Source: Thalassotalea sp. PS06
Lineage (GTDB): Bacteria > Pseudomonadota > Gammaproteobacteria > Enterobacterales > Alteromonadaceae
Assembly: GCF_007197775.1 (NCBI RefSeq)
Contig: NZ_CP041638.1
Coordinates: forward strand, 2,232,001 to 2,296,000
DNA: 64,000 nt
Reading direction: 5' to 3'
The position numbers and the translations under genes were made by a program. This document shows positions 38,845 through 48,861 of this stretch, piece after piece. The notes under the pieces were generated by a model. It was given only the letters and a program-made list of their open reading frames with translations. It did not search any database and had not been told where the DNA came from. The stretch's first letter is position 1, and the number at the start of each line of letters is the position of its first letter.

Positions 38845-41217
38845 TTACTGTAGGACCACTTCGGTATCCGTTACAGGAATAACAGTTGCACCGGTCAGGA
38901 AGTAAGTCACTGCCTGATTCTGCATTTCCTGGGTTGCACGAGCACTGAATTCAGCGCTTGGAGAACCTTCTGTCGGAGATGGAGAAAGTAGTGAACCGTG
39001 ATGCCCGTATACAAATTTAACCGCGCCTGAGATAGGCATACCATCTACAGAAACTGAAGTCTGGCTAACCACTGGCAAACCAATCGTGTCAATCAGCGGC
39101 GATGAACCTGCTAAAGGATGCACAGAAACCGTGTTAGGGATAACCTGATCCGGAAGGTTGTCCATGCCGTTACCAACAACTTCAATTAGGTGAATTGGCG
39201 ACATGTTTGCACTTGCCATTTTCGCATAGTTAAGCGGGTCACCAGCATCAAGGATAGATTGAGCAGCGAACGCGAACATTGAGAAAGTAGAATTCAATGC
39301 GCCCTGCTGCGCTGGCGTTAGCGCGTCAACAAACGGCTGCCAAATAGAGGCTAGCTGAACTGGGTCAGCAGCTGCGTCACCTAAGGTAGCGTCTGCAAAT
39401 GCCTTAAATTCAGGCGATGCACTGTATGCCAGATTAGCCTTGATAATATCTTCAAATGCTGCTGATTCAAGCAAGAAGTTAGGAATACCGCCGCCTGGCG
39501 TAGAAAGCGTACTTGCTTTAACCGCAAACATAGAATTTAGGACCGCATCCTGCTCAGCACTACCGGTATTAAATGACGTATTGGTTGTTGCCATAAAGTT
39601 CAAACCAACGATACCACCTAAAGATGCTCCGATGAAATGCGTCTGTGAAGCATCGATGTTCGCACCTTGTGCAAAGTTAAGGCCTAAGCGAAGCGCCATA
39701 AGATCCGTTGTACTTTGACGTAAGTTATCACGAGCATTCAACAGGTTTGCAATGTTCATGTAGGCAAACGGGTTAGTTGATGCATCAATCTCATTGTTGC
39801 CATCGCCAGTTAAATCAACACCACGGCTAGCATGTAGAGGGTGATCGATTGCAACCGTTGCATAGCCTGCAGCTGATAAGATACCAGAGATTGCCAGCAT
39901 CTGGCCTTTATTACCTGTGATACCGTGTTGCAGGATAACTACCGGCCAACCATTTTCTGGCTCAGCAATGGTGCCTTCAAAACCAAGTAAAGGACGAACC
40001 GCATTAGCAACAGCTGGATCAGGAATGGTCATTTGAACTTCTACATTTTGCAGCTCCATAACCTTTGGAATTGGATTGAACTTAGTGATGTTACGCTCTG
40101 GGTCTAAGCCAAATTCTGGTAAATCACGAAGACCAAACTGCATACATGCACCGTCGGTTGCCGATACGGGTTCCATCGGAAGGATAGATGGGTCAATTGC
40201 CGCAAGAACGGCACCTGAATCACACATTGCAGTCCATGGCTTAGTGGTCGACTCTAAACCAGTACCTAAGTAATAAGGTAGAGTTACCTGGCCCATATAT
40301 AACTTAGCGGTTGAGAACAACGGCCCTAATTGTGGATCAGCTGCCAGACCTAACGCCTGAGCTGCAGTTAAACCCGTATTTTGTACCGCAACGGCTGGCG
40401 TTGGGAATAACTGAGTAGCCGGGTTTAATGAGGCAGCGAGTAACTCTTTGGTTACCATTACCGAATCTTCGATAGATTGGGTAGTGAAAGCTGCTGTGTA
40501 AGTAATGCTATCGCGCTGGATACCATAACCTTCAACGATGTCTTCAAAGCTGTTGATTTGTGCCTGAAGAGCCAACTGCGAAGGATCAGCTAGTGGTGTA
40601 GAAATATCAACACGTAATAACTCGTAAGTCGAGGAAGGCTGAATTGACATACCTTCGGTATCAAGCAGGCGATCCGTGAGAGCCAGAACATAAGTTGTCT
40701 TGGCTTTAAAAGGCTTAAGAGGCACGATTGCTAGATCATTACCAGCAGGTTGAACAATAAAATCTTCGCCCATTACTAATTTGGCGCGCGGTGCACAAGC
40801 AAGGCCACGGGTAAAGTCTGGACACTCGGCATCGCCGCCGGCCGCAACTTCATAGAGGCTTACCGCATCGCTGGCAAAAATAGCAACCGGGTCAAGGCCT
40901 ACGCCTTCGGCAAAATTAAATGACTGAATGAAAGGTTGGTTAGTAGACCAACCGTCAAGGGCGTTTGCTGCAACTAAAGGATCAGATAAGTTAGTTGGGT
41001 CTTCAACGGGAAGGTTCAAGGTACCATCCATTGTGCCAGCAAACAGGATATTGTTGGGGAAAGAAAGTACCCCGTTAGAAGGATCAAAGGCTACCGTTGA
41101 AGACGGAGTAAGTGCCTGGTCCGGATTATCATTGATAACGTCGTCAATGGATTCAGAATCACATCCACTTAGGCCCAAGGCGCTGGTAACCGCCAGACAT
41201 AGTAAGAGCTTTTTCAT
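38845..41217 (-). CDS. Lipoprotein lipase of the VolA/Pla-1/cef type
   Basis: 790 residues from the ATG at 41217, chosen because GGGGAGAA precedes it and it opens a typical lipoprotein signal (MKKLLLCLAVTSALGLSGC); the open frame extends 28 codons further upstream. The N-terminal domain (TVAFDPSNGVLSFPNNILF, NALDGWSTNQPF) matches the bacterial virulence-factor lipase N-terminal family. The alpha/beta hydrolase core has LQHGITGNKGQM and the nucleophile elbow FIGASLGGIVG (serine near residue 531). VYGHHGSLLSP near the C-terminus probably carries the catalytic histidine. It is expected to be an outer-membrane lipase or lysophospholipase that acts on exogenous phospholipid, as shown for Vibrio VolA. 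Confidence 0.9.
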   Translation of the reverse strand: MKKLLLCLAVTSALGLSGCDSESIDDVINDNPDQALTPSSTVAFDPSNGVLSFPNNILFAGTMDGTLNLPVEDPTNLSDPLVAANALDGWSTNQPFIQSFNFAEGVGLDPVAIFASDAVSLYEVAAGGDAECPDFTRGLACAPRAKLVMGEDFIVQPAGNDLAIVPLKPFKAKTTYVLALTDRLLDTEGMSIQPSSTYELLRVDISTPLADPSQLALQAQINSFEDIVEGYGIQRDSITYTAAFTTQSIEDSVMVTKELLAASLNPATQLFPTPAVAVQNTGLTAAQALGLAADPQLGPLFSTAKLYMGQVTLPYYLGTGLESTTKPWTAMCDSGAVLAAIDPSILPMEPVSATDGACMQFGLRDLPEFGLDPERNITKFNPIPKVMELQNVEVQMTIPDPAVANAVRPLLGFEGTIAEPENGWPVVILQHGITGNKGQMLAISGILSAAGYATVAIDHPLHASRGVDLTGDGNNEIDASTNPFAYMNIANLLNARDNLRQSTTDLMALRLGLNFAQGANIDASQTHFIGASLGGIVGLNFMATTNTSFNTGSAEQDAVLNSMFAVKASTLSTPGGGIPNFLLESAAFEDIIKANLAYSASPEFKAFADATLGDAAADPVQLASIWQPFVDALTPAQQGALNSTFSMFAFAAQSILDAGDPLNYAKMASANMSPIHLIEVVGNGMDNLPDQVIPNTVSVHPLAGSSPLIDTIGLPVVSQTSVSVDGMPISGAVKFVYGHHGSLLSPSPTEGSPSAEFSARATQEMQNQAVTYFLTGATVIPVTDTEVVLQ

Positions 41218-41504
41218 GTATTCTCCCCAAAAGCCAGTAAAGTCTTTATTTCTTTTGTTCTGCTTTACATCATTGTTGTTGTATAAGTGTCCGTTCATCA
41301 TTTCTGTTATTAAAAACGAACGAACATAACTAGTTAGACCAGTTAGTTTTTTCTAACTTAGCTCAAGATGGCTATCTAATCTAGCGTTTTTTTGCAGAAA
41401 ATAAAGCAAAACCGGCTTTTCTTTTATAAATTATTAATAAATTCTCGAAAGCCAAAGTTAGCCTAGGTAGAATACCCCTATCAGTTTTCTATATCTATAT
41501 TCTT

Positions 41505-42248
41505 ATGTTTGATTATCAACCGAGTGAGCAATGTTTAGCCAATAAGACCATTTTAGTTACCGGAGCGGGTGATGGTATCGGCAAACAAGCATCCATTCAC
41601 TACGCAAAATACGGAGCCACTGTCATTCTACTTGGCCGCACCGTGGCCAAACTTGAACAAGTGTATGACGAGATTGTTGCTGCGGGTCACCCGGAACCAG
41701 CGATTGTGCCGCTAGATATGAAGGGTGCGACACAGCAAAACTATCAGGATATGGCAAACACGATAATCGACCAGTTCGGCAAATTAGATGGTGCTCTGTT
41801 AAACGCTTCAATTCTTGGCGAGTTAACACCATTTGCAAATATCGCTAAGCAAATCTGGGATGATGTGATGCAGGTTAACCTTAATGCGCAGTTTTATCTG
41901 GCACAAGCGCTGATCCCTGCCCTGCAAAAATCAGCGTCAAGCTCGCTGTTATTCACTACCTCAGGCGTAGGTAATAAAGGCCGGGCATATTGGGGGCCTT
42001 ATAGCATTTCTAAGTTTGCTACCGAAGGTATGATGCAGGTAATCGCCGATGAGTATGACGATAGCAGCATTCGCTGTAATGCCATTAACCCAGGTGCTAC
42101 CGATACCAAGATGCGTCAGACGGCATTTCCAGCCGAAGATAAAACCAAAATTGCGACGGTAGAAGACATTATGCCAGCTTATGTTTATCTGATGAGCGAT
42201 GATAGTAAAGACGTGAATGGCCAGCGTATCGACGCACAGCCCAAGTAA
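41505..42248 (+). CDS. yciK: Short-chain dehydrogenase YciK
   Basis: 247 residues, soluble SDR oxidoreductase. The NAD(P)-binding TGAGDGIGKQAS motif is near residue 19, LNASILG near 98 (in place of NAG) and the catalytic YSISK near 168, with a serine in TTSGVGNKG. Like other YciK proteins it starts with a Y/F-P-rich segment (MFDYQPSEQCLANKTILVTG). The physiological substrate is unknown. Divergent from the lipase by about 290 bp. Confidence 0.9.
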   Translation: MFDYQPSEQCLANKTILVTGAGDGIGKQASIHYAKYGATVILLGRTVAKLEQVYDEIVAAGHPEPAIVPLDMKGATQQNYQDMANTIIDQFGKLDGALLNASILGELTPFANIAKQIWDDVMQVNLNAQFYLAQALIPALQKSASSSLLFTTSGVGNKGRAYWGPYSISKFATEGMMQVIADEYDDSSIRCNAINPGATDTKMRQTAFPAEDKTKIATVEDIMPAYVYLMSDDSKDVNGQRIDAQPK

Positions 42249-42263
42249 CTTTTTGAACTAAAG

Positions 42264-42297
42264 AAAAAGGCGCTGTTTTGATATCAGCGCCTTTTTT
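42264..42297. terminator. Terminator shared by yciK and the hemA-prfA-prmC unit
   Basis: aaaaaggcgctg and cagcgcctttttt pair around ttttgatat. It lies between convergent genes with A and T runs on both sides. Confidence 0.88.
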
Positions 42298-42327
42298 GTA
42301 TCCGTCATTTTGTGTTTATAACGTCTG

Positions 42328-43221
42328 CTAGCCGTGGTATCTGCCTTTGGTCATTCTTGGCTGACCACCGTAATCCCGTACTGTTTCAACATCAGAGTAA
42401 CCAAACTCTTTATATATCGCCTGGATCTGCGCTTGCTGATCAAACCCGTGTTCTATATACAAAGAACCACCAGGTGCCAGATAATCACGACTGGTGGAAA
42501 TAATATGTCGAATATCTTTAAACCCTTGTTCATCGGCAACTAAAGCCGAGTCTGGCTCAAAGCGAATATCACCTTCGCTTAAATGCGGATCGCCCGGTGC
42601 AATATAAGGCGGGTTAGAAACAATTAGCTCAAATCCCTGGCCTTTTTCAACGTTAGAGAACCAATCGCTTTGGCCAATATTAACGTGAGACAAATTCAAC
42701 GATTCGGCATTAGATTTCGCCAGTTCGACCGCAGCTTGATTAAAATCGACCGCCTCAATAGTCCACTTAGGCTTTTCATGGGCAATGGCAAGTGCAATAG
42801 CGCCGGTTCCGGTACCCAAATCCAGCATGCGTACACCTGCCGCATTCTCAAAGTCCGATAGCACGGTTTCTACCAACACTTCGGTATCCGGCCTTGGAAT
42901 TAATGTGCAGGGGGATACTTTAAAAGGTAGTGACCAGAATTCCTGAACGCCGAGGATAAAGGCGACTGGCTCACCTTGAGCACGGCGTTCAATCAAGGCA
43001 CTAAATTGATTTAACTGTGAATCGCTGATCAGCTTTTCCGGCCAGGTAACCAGATAACCTGGTTTTACTTCTAATGCATGCGCAAGCAATAACTGGCAAT
43101 CCAGTTTTGCACTATCGCTTACCTGCTGGGAAATGAGATATTGCTGCGAGAAGTTAAGAAGTTGAGCAATAGACGCTGACGCAGGATAGGCGTCAGCGAA
43201 TTGTTTTAGAAATGCGCTCAC
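42328..43221 (-). CDS. prmC: Release factor glutamine methyltransferase
   Basis: 297 residues. It methylates the glutamine of the GGQ motif of release factors RF1 and RF2. The SAM-binding segment MLDLGTGTGAIALAIA is near residue 131 and the catalytic NPPY motif near 205, preceded by the PrmC N-terminal helical domain. Length is slightly above E. coli PrmC (277). It is last in hemA-prfA-prmC, 17 bp after prfA. Confidence 0.96.
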   Translation of the reverse strand: MSAFLKQFADAYPASASIAQLLNFSQQYLISQQVSDSAKLDCQLLLAHALEVKPGYLVTWPEKLISDSQLNQFSALIERRAQGEPVAFILGVQEFWSLPFKVSPCTLIPRPDTEVLVETVLSDFENAAGVRMLDLGTGTGAIALAIAHEKPKWTIEAVDFNQAAVELAKSNAESLNLSHVNIGQSDWFSNVEKGQGFELIVSNPPYIAPGDPHLSEGDIRFEPDSALVADEQGFKDIRHIISTSRDYLAPGGSLYIEHGFDQQAQIQAIYKEFGYSDVETVRDYGGQPRMTKGRYHG

Positions 43222-43238
43222 AAGGTTGCTAAAGCCGT

Positions 43239-44327
43239 TTAGTTTTGTTCAGCAAGTGCGGCTAACTGATCCGCCTGGTTTTCCTGCATGATAGGCTCTA
43301 ATACCAGTTGCAGGTTACCTTCAATCACTTCATTTAAGCGATACAAGGTAAGGTTGATACGGTGATCCGTCATTCGGCCCTGCGGATAGTTATAGGTACG
43401 AATACGCTCTGAACGGTCGCCACTAGCTACTAAGTTACGACGGGAAGATTCCTCTTCACTGCGACGTTTTTCATCTTCAGCCTGTTGCAAACGCGCCTGA
43501 AGCACTGACATTGCCTGAGCGCGGTTCTTATGCTGTGAACGTTGGTCCTGACACTCGACAACGATACCCGTTGGAATGTGAGTAATACGAATGGCAGAGT
43601 CGGTTTTGTTAACGTGCTGACCACCGGCACCAGAGGCGCGGAAGGTATCCACCTTCAAGTCGGCTTTATTAATCTCAATCGCTTCGGCTTCCGGAATCTC
43701 CGGCATTACCACCACAGTACAGGCTGAGGTATGCACACGCCCCTGAGATTCGGTTTCAGGAACCCGTTGCACCCGGTGACCACCGCTTTCAAATTTCATT
43801 TGCCCATAAACGCTGTCGCCGTTGAACTTCACGATCACTTCTTTATAGCCGCCGTGCTCACCTTCATTCATATTCAAAATTTCCGTCGACCAGCCCTGCT
43901 TTTCTGCATAACGGGTGTACATACGGTACAAGTCTCCGGCAAAAATCGCGGCCTCATCACCACCGGCACCAGCGCGGATTTCAACGAAACAGTTGTTATC
44001 ATCATTTGGATCTTTTGGCAGTAACAGGATTTGTAATTGCTCGGTCAGGTTTTCAATGGCTTCTTTAGCTTCTTTGAATTCTTCCTGGGCCATTTCACGC
44101 ATATCCGGATCGTCGTCCTTTAGCATCTCCTGAGCCATTTCGAAATTATCCTGAGCCTGTTTGAAATCGTTAAAGACTTTGGTTACTTCCTCTAACTGCG
44201 AGAACTCTTTAGATAAAGCACGGAATTTTTCCTGATCCGAGATAACGTCCGGATCAGACAACAAGGCCTGAACTTCTTCAAAGCGTTCAACCAGAACTTC
44301 CAGTTTTTGATAGACAGATTGTTTCAT
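43239..44327 (-). CDS. prfA: Peptide chain release factor 1
   Basis: 362 residues from the ATG at 44327 ([16 protein letters not shown]), which fits E. coli RF1 (360); a GTG at 44342 would add five residues. It recognises UAA and UAG stop codons and triggers peptide release. The GGQ motif is in [15 protein letters not shown] near residue 230. The stop-codon-reading PxT motif appears as PET ([14 protein letters not shown]), versus PAT in E. coli; x is variable. 26 bp separate it from hemA upstream. Confidence 0.97.
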   Translation of the reverse strand: MKQSVYQKLEVLVERFEEVQALLSDPDVISDQEKFRALSKEFSQLEEVTKVFNDFKQAQDNFEMAQEMLKDDDPDMREMAQEEFKEAKEAIENLTEQLQILLLPKDPNDDNNCFVEIRAGAGGDEAAIFAGDLYRMYTRYAEKQGWSTEILNMNEGEHGGYKEVIVKFNGDSVYGQMKFESGGHRVQRVPETESQGRVHTSACTVVVMPEIPEAEAIEINKADLKVDTFRASGAGGQHVNKTDSAIRITHIPTGIVVECQDQRSQHKNRAQAMSVLQARLQQAEDEKRRSEEESSRRNLVASGDRSERIRTYNYPQGRMTDHRINLTLYRLNEVIEGNLQLVLEPIMQENQADQLAALAEQN

Positions 44328-44353
44328 GTAGTTTGGATTCACAAATTTGTTAT

Positions 44354-45625
44354 TTAAGAGTCTTTTTTATCTAAATCAAAGACATCGTGAAGATAGATTA
44401 TTTTATCCAGCTCGCCACCCTGGGCAGCATTCTGAATTGCCCGCGTCGGCGCGTGCATTAAATTATTAGTCAGTTTGGTAGCAAGTTCCTGCATTACCTG
44501 TTCTGGGTCTTTATTGTTTGCCAGCTGCAGCTTTGCTTTTTCCAGCAACGCATCACGGCGCTCCATGCATTGTTGACGATAGGCGATTACCGCATCCTGA
44601 GTATTCAACCCTCTTAACCAAGCCATAAAATCATCACTTTGACTACCAACAATGGTTTCCGCCTGCTCTGCCGCTTTGCGACGGTTTTCCAGATTCTGAG
44701 CGACGATGCCTTGTAAATCATCCACCGTATATAAGAACACATCCTCAAGCTCGGCAACCTGCTCTTCGATATCCCTGGGAACGGCGATATCCACCATAAA
44801 GATTGGGCGACGGCGACGGCGCTCAAGGGCTTTTTCAATCATACCTTTACCAATAATCGGCAAGGTTGAACCCGTTGATGAGATAACAATATCGGCATCG
44901 CCAATGTGTTCCGGAATTTGCGCCAAAGTTATAACATCGGCGCCAACGCTTTTCGCCATCTGCTCAGCGCGGGCCACGGTACGGTTAGCAACCGTGATTT
45001 TACCAACCTGGTTATCGTACAAATGACGGGCAACCAGCTCGATGGTTTCCCCTGCACCGATTAATAGCACTTTGGTCTTTTGCAACTGACCAAAGATATG
45101 TTTGGCAAGATTTACTGCAGCGAATGCTACGGATACGGCACTAGCGCCGATTTCCGTTTCAGTACGGACCTGCTTAGCAACACCGAAGGTGCGTTGAAAC
45201 AAACGATCCATGATGATTTTCATCGAACCCGCAGCTTTTGCCTGCGAGTAAGCTTGTTTCATTTGTCCAAGAATTTGCGGCTCACCCAGGATTAACGAAT
45301 CCAGGCCACAGGCCACACGCATCATATGATTTACCGCTTGTTGGTCGTGATGCCAATATAACGTTGGAGAAATAATGCTCGCTGGTACCTGGTGGTATTG
45401 TTCTAGCCAGTGGGTAACCTGCTGTTTCACCTCATTGACGTTTTGGTCCTGAACAAAGTAAAGCTCGGTTCGGTTACAGGTAGATAGGATAGCGGCTTCT
45501 TTGCAGGACAATTCGCCAATCATCTCCTGCAGCGCCTGGGCAAGATTATCCGGACTGAATGCTATTTTTTCACGCACAGACACAGGGGCTGTTTTGTGAT
45601 TTATTCCAACGGCAAAAATGGGCAT
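44354..45625 (-). CDS. hemA: Glutamyl-tRNA reductase
   Basis: 423 residues. It makes glutamate-1-semialdehyde from Glu-tRNA, the first step of haem synthesis by the C5 route. The catalytic cysteine is in [10 protein letters not shown] near residue 50. [14 protein letters not shown], the NADP-binding [17 protein letters not shown] and the C-terminal dimerisation helix are present. Length fits E. coli HemA (418). First gene of hemA-prfA-prmC, divergent from lolB; the ~220 bp between their starts must carry promoters for both. Confidence 0.97.
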   Translation of the reverse strand: MPIFAVGINHKTAPVSVREKIAFSPDNLAQALQEMIGELSCKEAAILSTCNRTELYFVQDQNVNEVKQQVTHWLEQYHQVPASIISPTLYWHHDQQAVNHMMRVACGLDSLILGEPQILGQMKQAYSQAKAAGSMKIIMDRLFQRTFGVAKQVRTETEIGASAVSVAFAAVNLAKHIFGQLQKTKVLLIGAGETIELVARHLYDNQVGKITVANRTVARAEQMAKSVGADVITLAQIPEHIGDADIVISSTGSTLPIIGKGMIEKALERRRRRPIFMVDIAVPRDIEEQVAELEDVFLYTVDDLQGIVAQNLENRRKAAEQAETIVGSQSDDFMAWLRGLNTQDAVIAYRQQCMERRDALLEKAKLQLANNKDPEQVMQELATKLTNNLMHAPTRAIQNAAQGGELDKIIYLHDVFDLDKKDS

Positions 45626-45844
45626 ATATTGGTAGCTTCAGTCTAGTTAACGAGAATAGGTTTACCGTGTCGCGTTCGCTGACATCATTCAATATCAGGC
45701 TCTGGTTGGATTTCAACCAATTACCGCAACAACATTCAATGTTGCTAATTTTACGAAATTAAACGGATGATTGAAAGTACCCTGACAAATGTGGTGCAAT
45801 ATAGGCCACTATTGATACACACTTTTACAGAAATCGACTATTTT

Positions 45845-46546
45845 ATGACTCGCCCACTGGCACCGTCCTCATTATGTTCCTCTTTACGCTACTCTTTGCG
45901 CTCTTCTTTGCTAAGCGCAAAGCAAGGACGTCTTATTGCGCAAGCCGCGCTGTTATCTTTCACCTTAAGCGCCTGTGCCCTGTTCAGTGGCCCACCAGAA
46001 CCGCAAAGCGTTGCTGCGCAAAAACTGCGTCAGGAACAAATGCAGGATATCGATAAATGGCTGGTAAAAGGCAAAATGGCGTTTATGCAAGGCTCAGAGC
46101 GTAAAAGTGCCAATATATACTGGCGCCACGAACCTGACACAGTGAAATTGAATCTCACCACCTTTTTGGGCGTCAACATTCTTAACCTGAATTCCATTGA
46201 CGATGGTTACGAATTAAAAATCGATGGTAAACGCTACACGGGGCCAAATTTACAAGCACTACTGGCGGGTATTTCGGGTATCGAGCTGCCGGTTGAAGAT
46301 TTAACTTTTTGGATCAAAGGTATTAAAGCCCAGCCTCAAGACGCGTTATTCTTCAATTCCGAAAACGGCCTTCCGGCTCGTATCCAAGCCCGAAGAGGCA
46401 ATGAGCTTTGGCAAATCGACTATCAGGCTTTTGAGAAAGTGGATGAGCACTATATGCCAAGCAAGCTCACCCTAAAACATGGTCAGTTGACCATCAAACT
46501 GGCAATTTCCGACTGGACGTTAGAGCGCTCCAGCTTCTTTCAGTAA
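45845..46546 (+). CDS. lolB: Outer membrane lipoprotein receptor LolB
   Basis: 233 residues from the ATG at 45845; the upstream ATG at 45767 would place 26 non-signal residues before it. The lipobox LSAC follows a hydrophobic stretch (IAQAALLSFTLSAC) after an unusually long Ser/Arg-rich n-region of about 28 residues. The body has KWLVKGKMAFMQG, ANIYWRHEPDTVKLNLTTFLG and DGKRYTGPNLQALLAG, typical of LolB, which takes lipoproteins from LolA and inserts them in the outer membrane. It precedes ispE by 19 bp, the common gammaproteobacterial order. Confidence 0.93.
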   Translation: MTRPLAPSSLCSSLRYSLRSSLLSAKQGRLIAQAALLSFTLSACALFSGPPEPQSVAAQKLRQEQMQDIDKWLVKGKMAFMQGSERKSANIYWRHEPDTVKLNLTTFLGVNILNLNSIDDGYELKIDGKRYTGPNLQALLAGISGIELPVEDLTFWIKGIKAQPQDALFFNSENGLPARIQARRGNELWQIDYQAFEKVDEHYMPSKLTLKHGQLTIKLAISDWTLERSSFFQ

Positions 46547-46565
46547 AAGCTGATTAACGTTAACG

Positions 46566-47456
46566 ATGACAATGAACTCAAAAATAAAGACTTATTCATT
46601 TTCTTCCCCGGCAAAAATAAATCGTTTTTTGCATATCACCAACCGTCGTTCTGACGGCTATCATGAGCTGGAATCGGTATTTCAGTTCATAGATTACGGA
46701 GATACTCTTAGCTTTTCAAAAAGAGACGATAACAGCATTACGCTGACCCCTGACATTCCAGGCGTGCCACTCACATCAAATCTGATTTACAAAGCCGCGA
46801 TTGCCCTAAGAGGTTTTGCCGAAAAGCAATTAATCGACATACCGTCTTTAGGTGTGGACATTACCTTAGATAAGCAGCTGCCGATGGGCGGCGGCCTCGG
46901 CGGTGGTTCGTCCAATGCAGCAACAACGTTATTGGCATTAAACAAAATCTGGAAACTTAATCTCGATACCCAAACCCTTGCCGATATAGGCCTTGCCTTA
47001 GGTGCCGATGTACCAATATTTATCCATGGACATACTGCGTTTGCCGAAGGTGTAGGAGAAATTATTACTCCGGTGGATATCGATTGCCCGGTGTTTTTAA
47101 TCACTGTACCTTCTTGTCATATTTCTACGGCAACGATTTTTCAGCATCCGGATTTACCGAGAAATACCGCAAAGCTGAGTGAACAACATAGAGTCAATCT
47201 GGATTTACAGGCCTGTCACAACGATTGCGAAAATTTAGTTTCGAACCTGTATCCTGAGGTTGCCAACTTAATCACGAGATTGTTAGAATACGCCCCGTCT
47301 CGACTGACCGGTACAGGTGGTTGTATTTTTTCCAATTTTACCTCTTTGGAAGATGCACAACAGGTACAGTCGAAACTGCCCGAAAATGTGCAGTCTTTTA
47401 TTGCCAAAGGGTTAAATCGTTCACCGGTTCTGGCTGAATTGGAACGGGTAACGTAG
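46566..47456 (+). CDS. ispE: 4-diphosphocytidyl-2-C-methyl-D-erythritol kinase
   Basis: 296 residues, GHMP-family kinase of the MEP isoprenoid pathway. SPAKINRFLHITNRRSDGYH near the N-terminus holds the substrate site. The ATP-binding glycine-rich loop is LPMGGGLGGGSSNAA near residue 100. The C-terminal GHMP motif is LTGTGGCIF near residue 248. Length fits E. coli IspE (283). Follows lolB and is followed by tRNA-Gln after 8 bp. Confidence 0.96.
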   Translation: MTMNSKIKTYSFSSPAKINRFLHITNRRSDGYHELESVFQFIDYGDTLSFSKRDDNSITLTPDIPGVPLTSNLIYKAAIALRGFAEKQLIDIPSLGVDITLDKQLPMGGGLGGGSSNAATTLLALNKIWKLNLDTQTLADIGLALGADVPIFIHGHTAFAEGVGEIITPVDIDCPVFLITVPSCHISTATIFQHPDLPRNTAKLSEQHRVNLDLQACHNDCENLVSNLYPEVANLITRLLEYAPSRLTGTGGCIFSNFTSLEDAQQVQSKLPENVQSFIAKGLNRSPVLAELERVT

Positions 47457-47464
47457 AGAATTTT

Positions 47465-47539
47465 TGGGGTATAGCCAAGCGGTAAGGCAGCGGGTTTTGA
47501 TCCCGTCATTCCGAGGTTCAAATCCTCGTACCCCAGCCA
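47465..47539 (+). tRNA. tRNA-Gln (anticodon TTG)
   Basis: 75 nt including encoded CCA. Acceptor strands tggggta and taccccag pair, the D arm is agccaagcggtaaggc, the anticodon loop ttTTGat is closed by cggg/cccg and the T arm is gagg-ttcaaat-cctc. The anticodon TTG reads CAA glutamine codons. The ispE-tRNA-Gln-prs order is typical of gammaproteobacteria. Confidence 0.96.
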
Positions 47540-47580
47540 AATTTACCAGACATAGCGTCTGGATAAATAACCGCATCGGG

Positions 47581-47638
47581 TAATTTTGTTTTCAAAATTA
47601 CTTGGGTGTGATACCACATTAAAACTTGATTTTAATGT
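47581..47638 (+). promoter_or_regulatory. Two perfect hairpins in the leader between tRNA-Gln and prs
   Basis: taattttg-tttt-caaaatta at 47581-47600 and acattaaaa-cttga-ttttaatgt at 47616-47638 are both perfect stems (8 and 9 bp). They end 40 bp before the prs start. They may act in prs regulation or tRNA 3' processing; neither matches the PurR box known upstream of E. coli prs. Confidence 0.4.
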
Positions 47639-47677
47639 ACTAACATTAATGATGTCTAAGTTTCTGAGGAACAGACA

Positions 47678-48625
47678 GTGCCTGACATGAAGATCTTTGC
47701 GGGTAATGCCACCCCTGAACTGGCTAAGAAAATTGCAGATCGCCTTTATATCGGATTGGGTGATGCAAAAGTTGGCAGTTTCAGTGATGGCGAAATCAGC
47801 GTTGAAATTACCGAGAACGTTCGTGGCGCGGACGTGTTTATTATCCAATCTACTTGTGCCCCTACCAACAACAACTTGATGGAACTTATCGTAATGGTTG
47901 ACGCCTTACGTCGAGCTTCCGCTGGCCGTATCACCGCTGTAATGCCTTACTTCGGTTATGCTCGTCAGGATCGTCGTGTTCGTAGTGCCCGTGTTCCTAT
48001 TACCGCTAAAGTGGTTGCCGATTTCCTTTCCAGCGTTGGTGTAGACCGTGTTCTTACCGTTGATTTACACGCGGAACAGATTCAGGGCTTCTTCGATGTA
48101 CCAGTAGATAACGTATTTGGTTCACCGATCCTGCTTGAAGATATGCTGAATAAAGATTTGGAAAACCCAGTTGTGGTTTCTCCGGATATCGGTGGTGTCG
48201 TTCGTGCCCGCGCCGTTGCTAAGCTTCTTGATGACACAGACTTAGCCATCATTGATAAACGTCGTCCAAAAGCCAACGTGTCTCAGGTCATGCACATTAT
48301 TGGTGACGTTGAAGGTCGTGACTGTATCATCGTTGATGACATGATTGATACCGGTGGTACCTTATGTAAAGCCGCTGCAGCCCTTAAAGAGCATGGCGCT
48401 CGTCGCGTATTTGCTTATGCTACTCACCCAATCCTATCGGGTAATGCGGCTGACAATATCGCTAATTCAGAAATTGATGAAATGATCGTTACCGACTCTA
48501 TTCCATTAAAACCTGAGATTCAAAAACTGGATAAAGTTCGCCAGTTAAGCCTTGCCGGCATGCTTTCGGAAGCCATTCGCCGCGTAAGTAACGAAGAGTC
48601 AATCTCGGCGATGTTTAAAGCCTAA
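47678..48625 (+). CDS. prs: Ribose-phosphate pyrophosphokinase
   Basis: 315 residues. It makes PRPP from ribose 5-phosphate and ATP. The GTG start (GTG-CCT-GAC-ATG) is preceded by gaggaa at good distance, and the same GTG start is known in E. coli prs. Motifs: [33 protein letters not shown], the metal/ATP segment [11 protein letters not shown] and the PRPP-binding [11 protein letters not shown] near residue 220. Very high similarity to E. coli Prs in length (315) and sequence. Confidence 0.97.
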   Translation: MPDMKIFAGNATPELAKKIADRLYIGLGDAKVGSFSDGEISVEITENVRGADVFIIQSTCAPTNNNLMELIVMVDALRRASAGRITAVMPYFGYARQDRRVRSARVPITAKVVADFLSSVGVDRVLTVDLHAEQIQGFFDVPVDNVFGSPILLEDMLNKDLENPVVVSPDIGGVVRARAVAKLLDDTDLAIIDKRRPKANVSQVMHIIGDVEGRDCIIVDDMIDTGGTLCKAAAALKEHGARRVFAYATHPILSGNAADNIANSEIDEMIVTDSIPLKPEIQKLDKVRQLSLAGMLSEAIRRVSNEESISAMFKA

Positions 48626-48672
48626 ACAAAGTAAGTAATCGTTAATTTCGACGGCTTGCTTAGTATTGCCAG

Positions 48673-48700
48673 AAAAAAGTGCACAATCGTGCACTTTTTA
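48673..48700 (+). terminator. Rho-independent terminator of prs
   Basis: aaaaagtgcac-aatc-gtgcacttttt with a following T-rich stretch, about 48 bp after the prs stop. Confidence 0.9.
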
Positions 48701-48712
48701 ATTTTTAAGGGT

Positions 48713-48740
48713 GTGAAAATACTTAACAAAGTGTTATTAT
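48713..48740 (+). promoter_or_regulatory. Probable sigma-70 promoter of rplY with GC-rich discriminator
   Basis: A -35-like gtgaaa (4 of 6) and a -10 tattat stand 16 bp apart. gccgcgcc directly after the -10 is a GC-rich discriminator of the kind found at stringently controlled ribosomal promoters. The start site would be about 110 bp before rplY. Confidence 0.45.
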
Positions 48741-48861
48741 GCCGCGCCTTTTTAGCAATGGGTTGTTCTCAGCGTTAAAAAGATCCCTCTTCGAAGGGTT
48801 TAGAGATTATTTTTTGGTCGCGAAAAATAATTAAGTTTTACTTTAAATTGAGTACATTACT

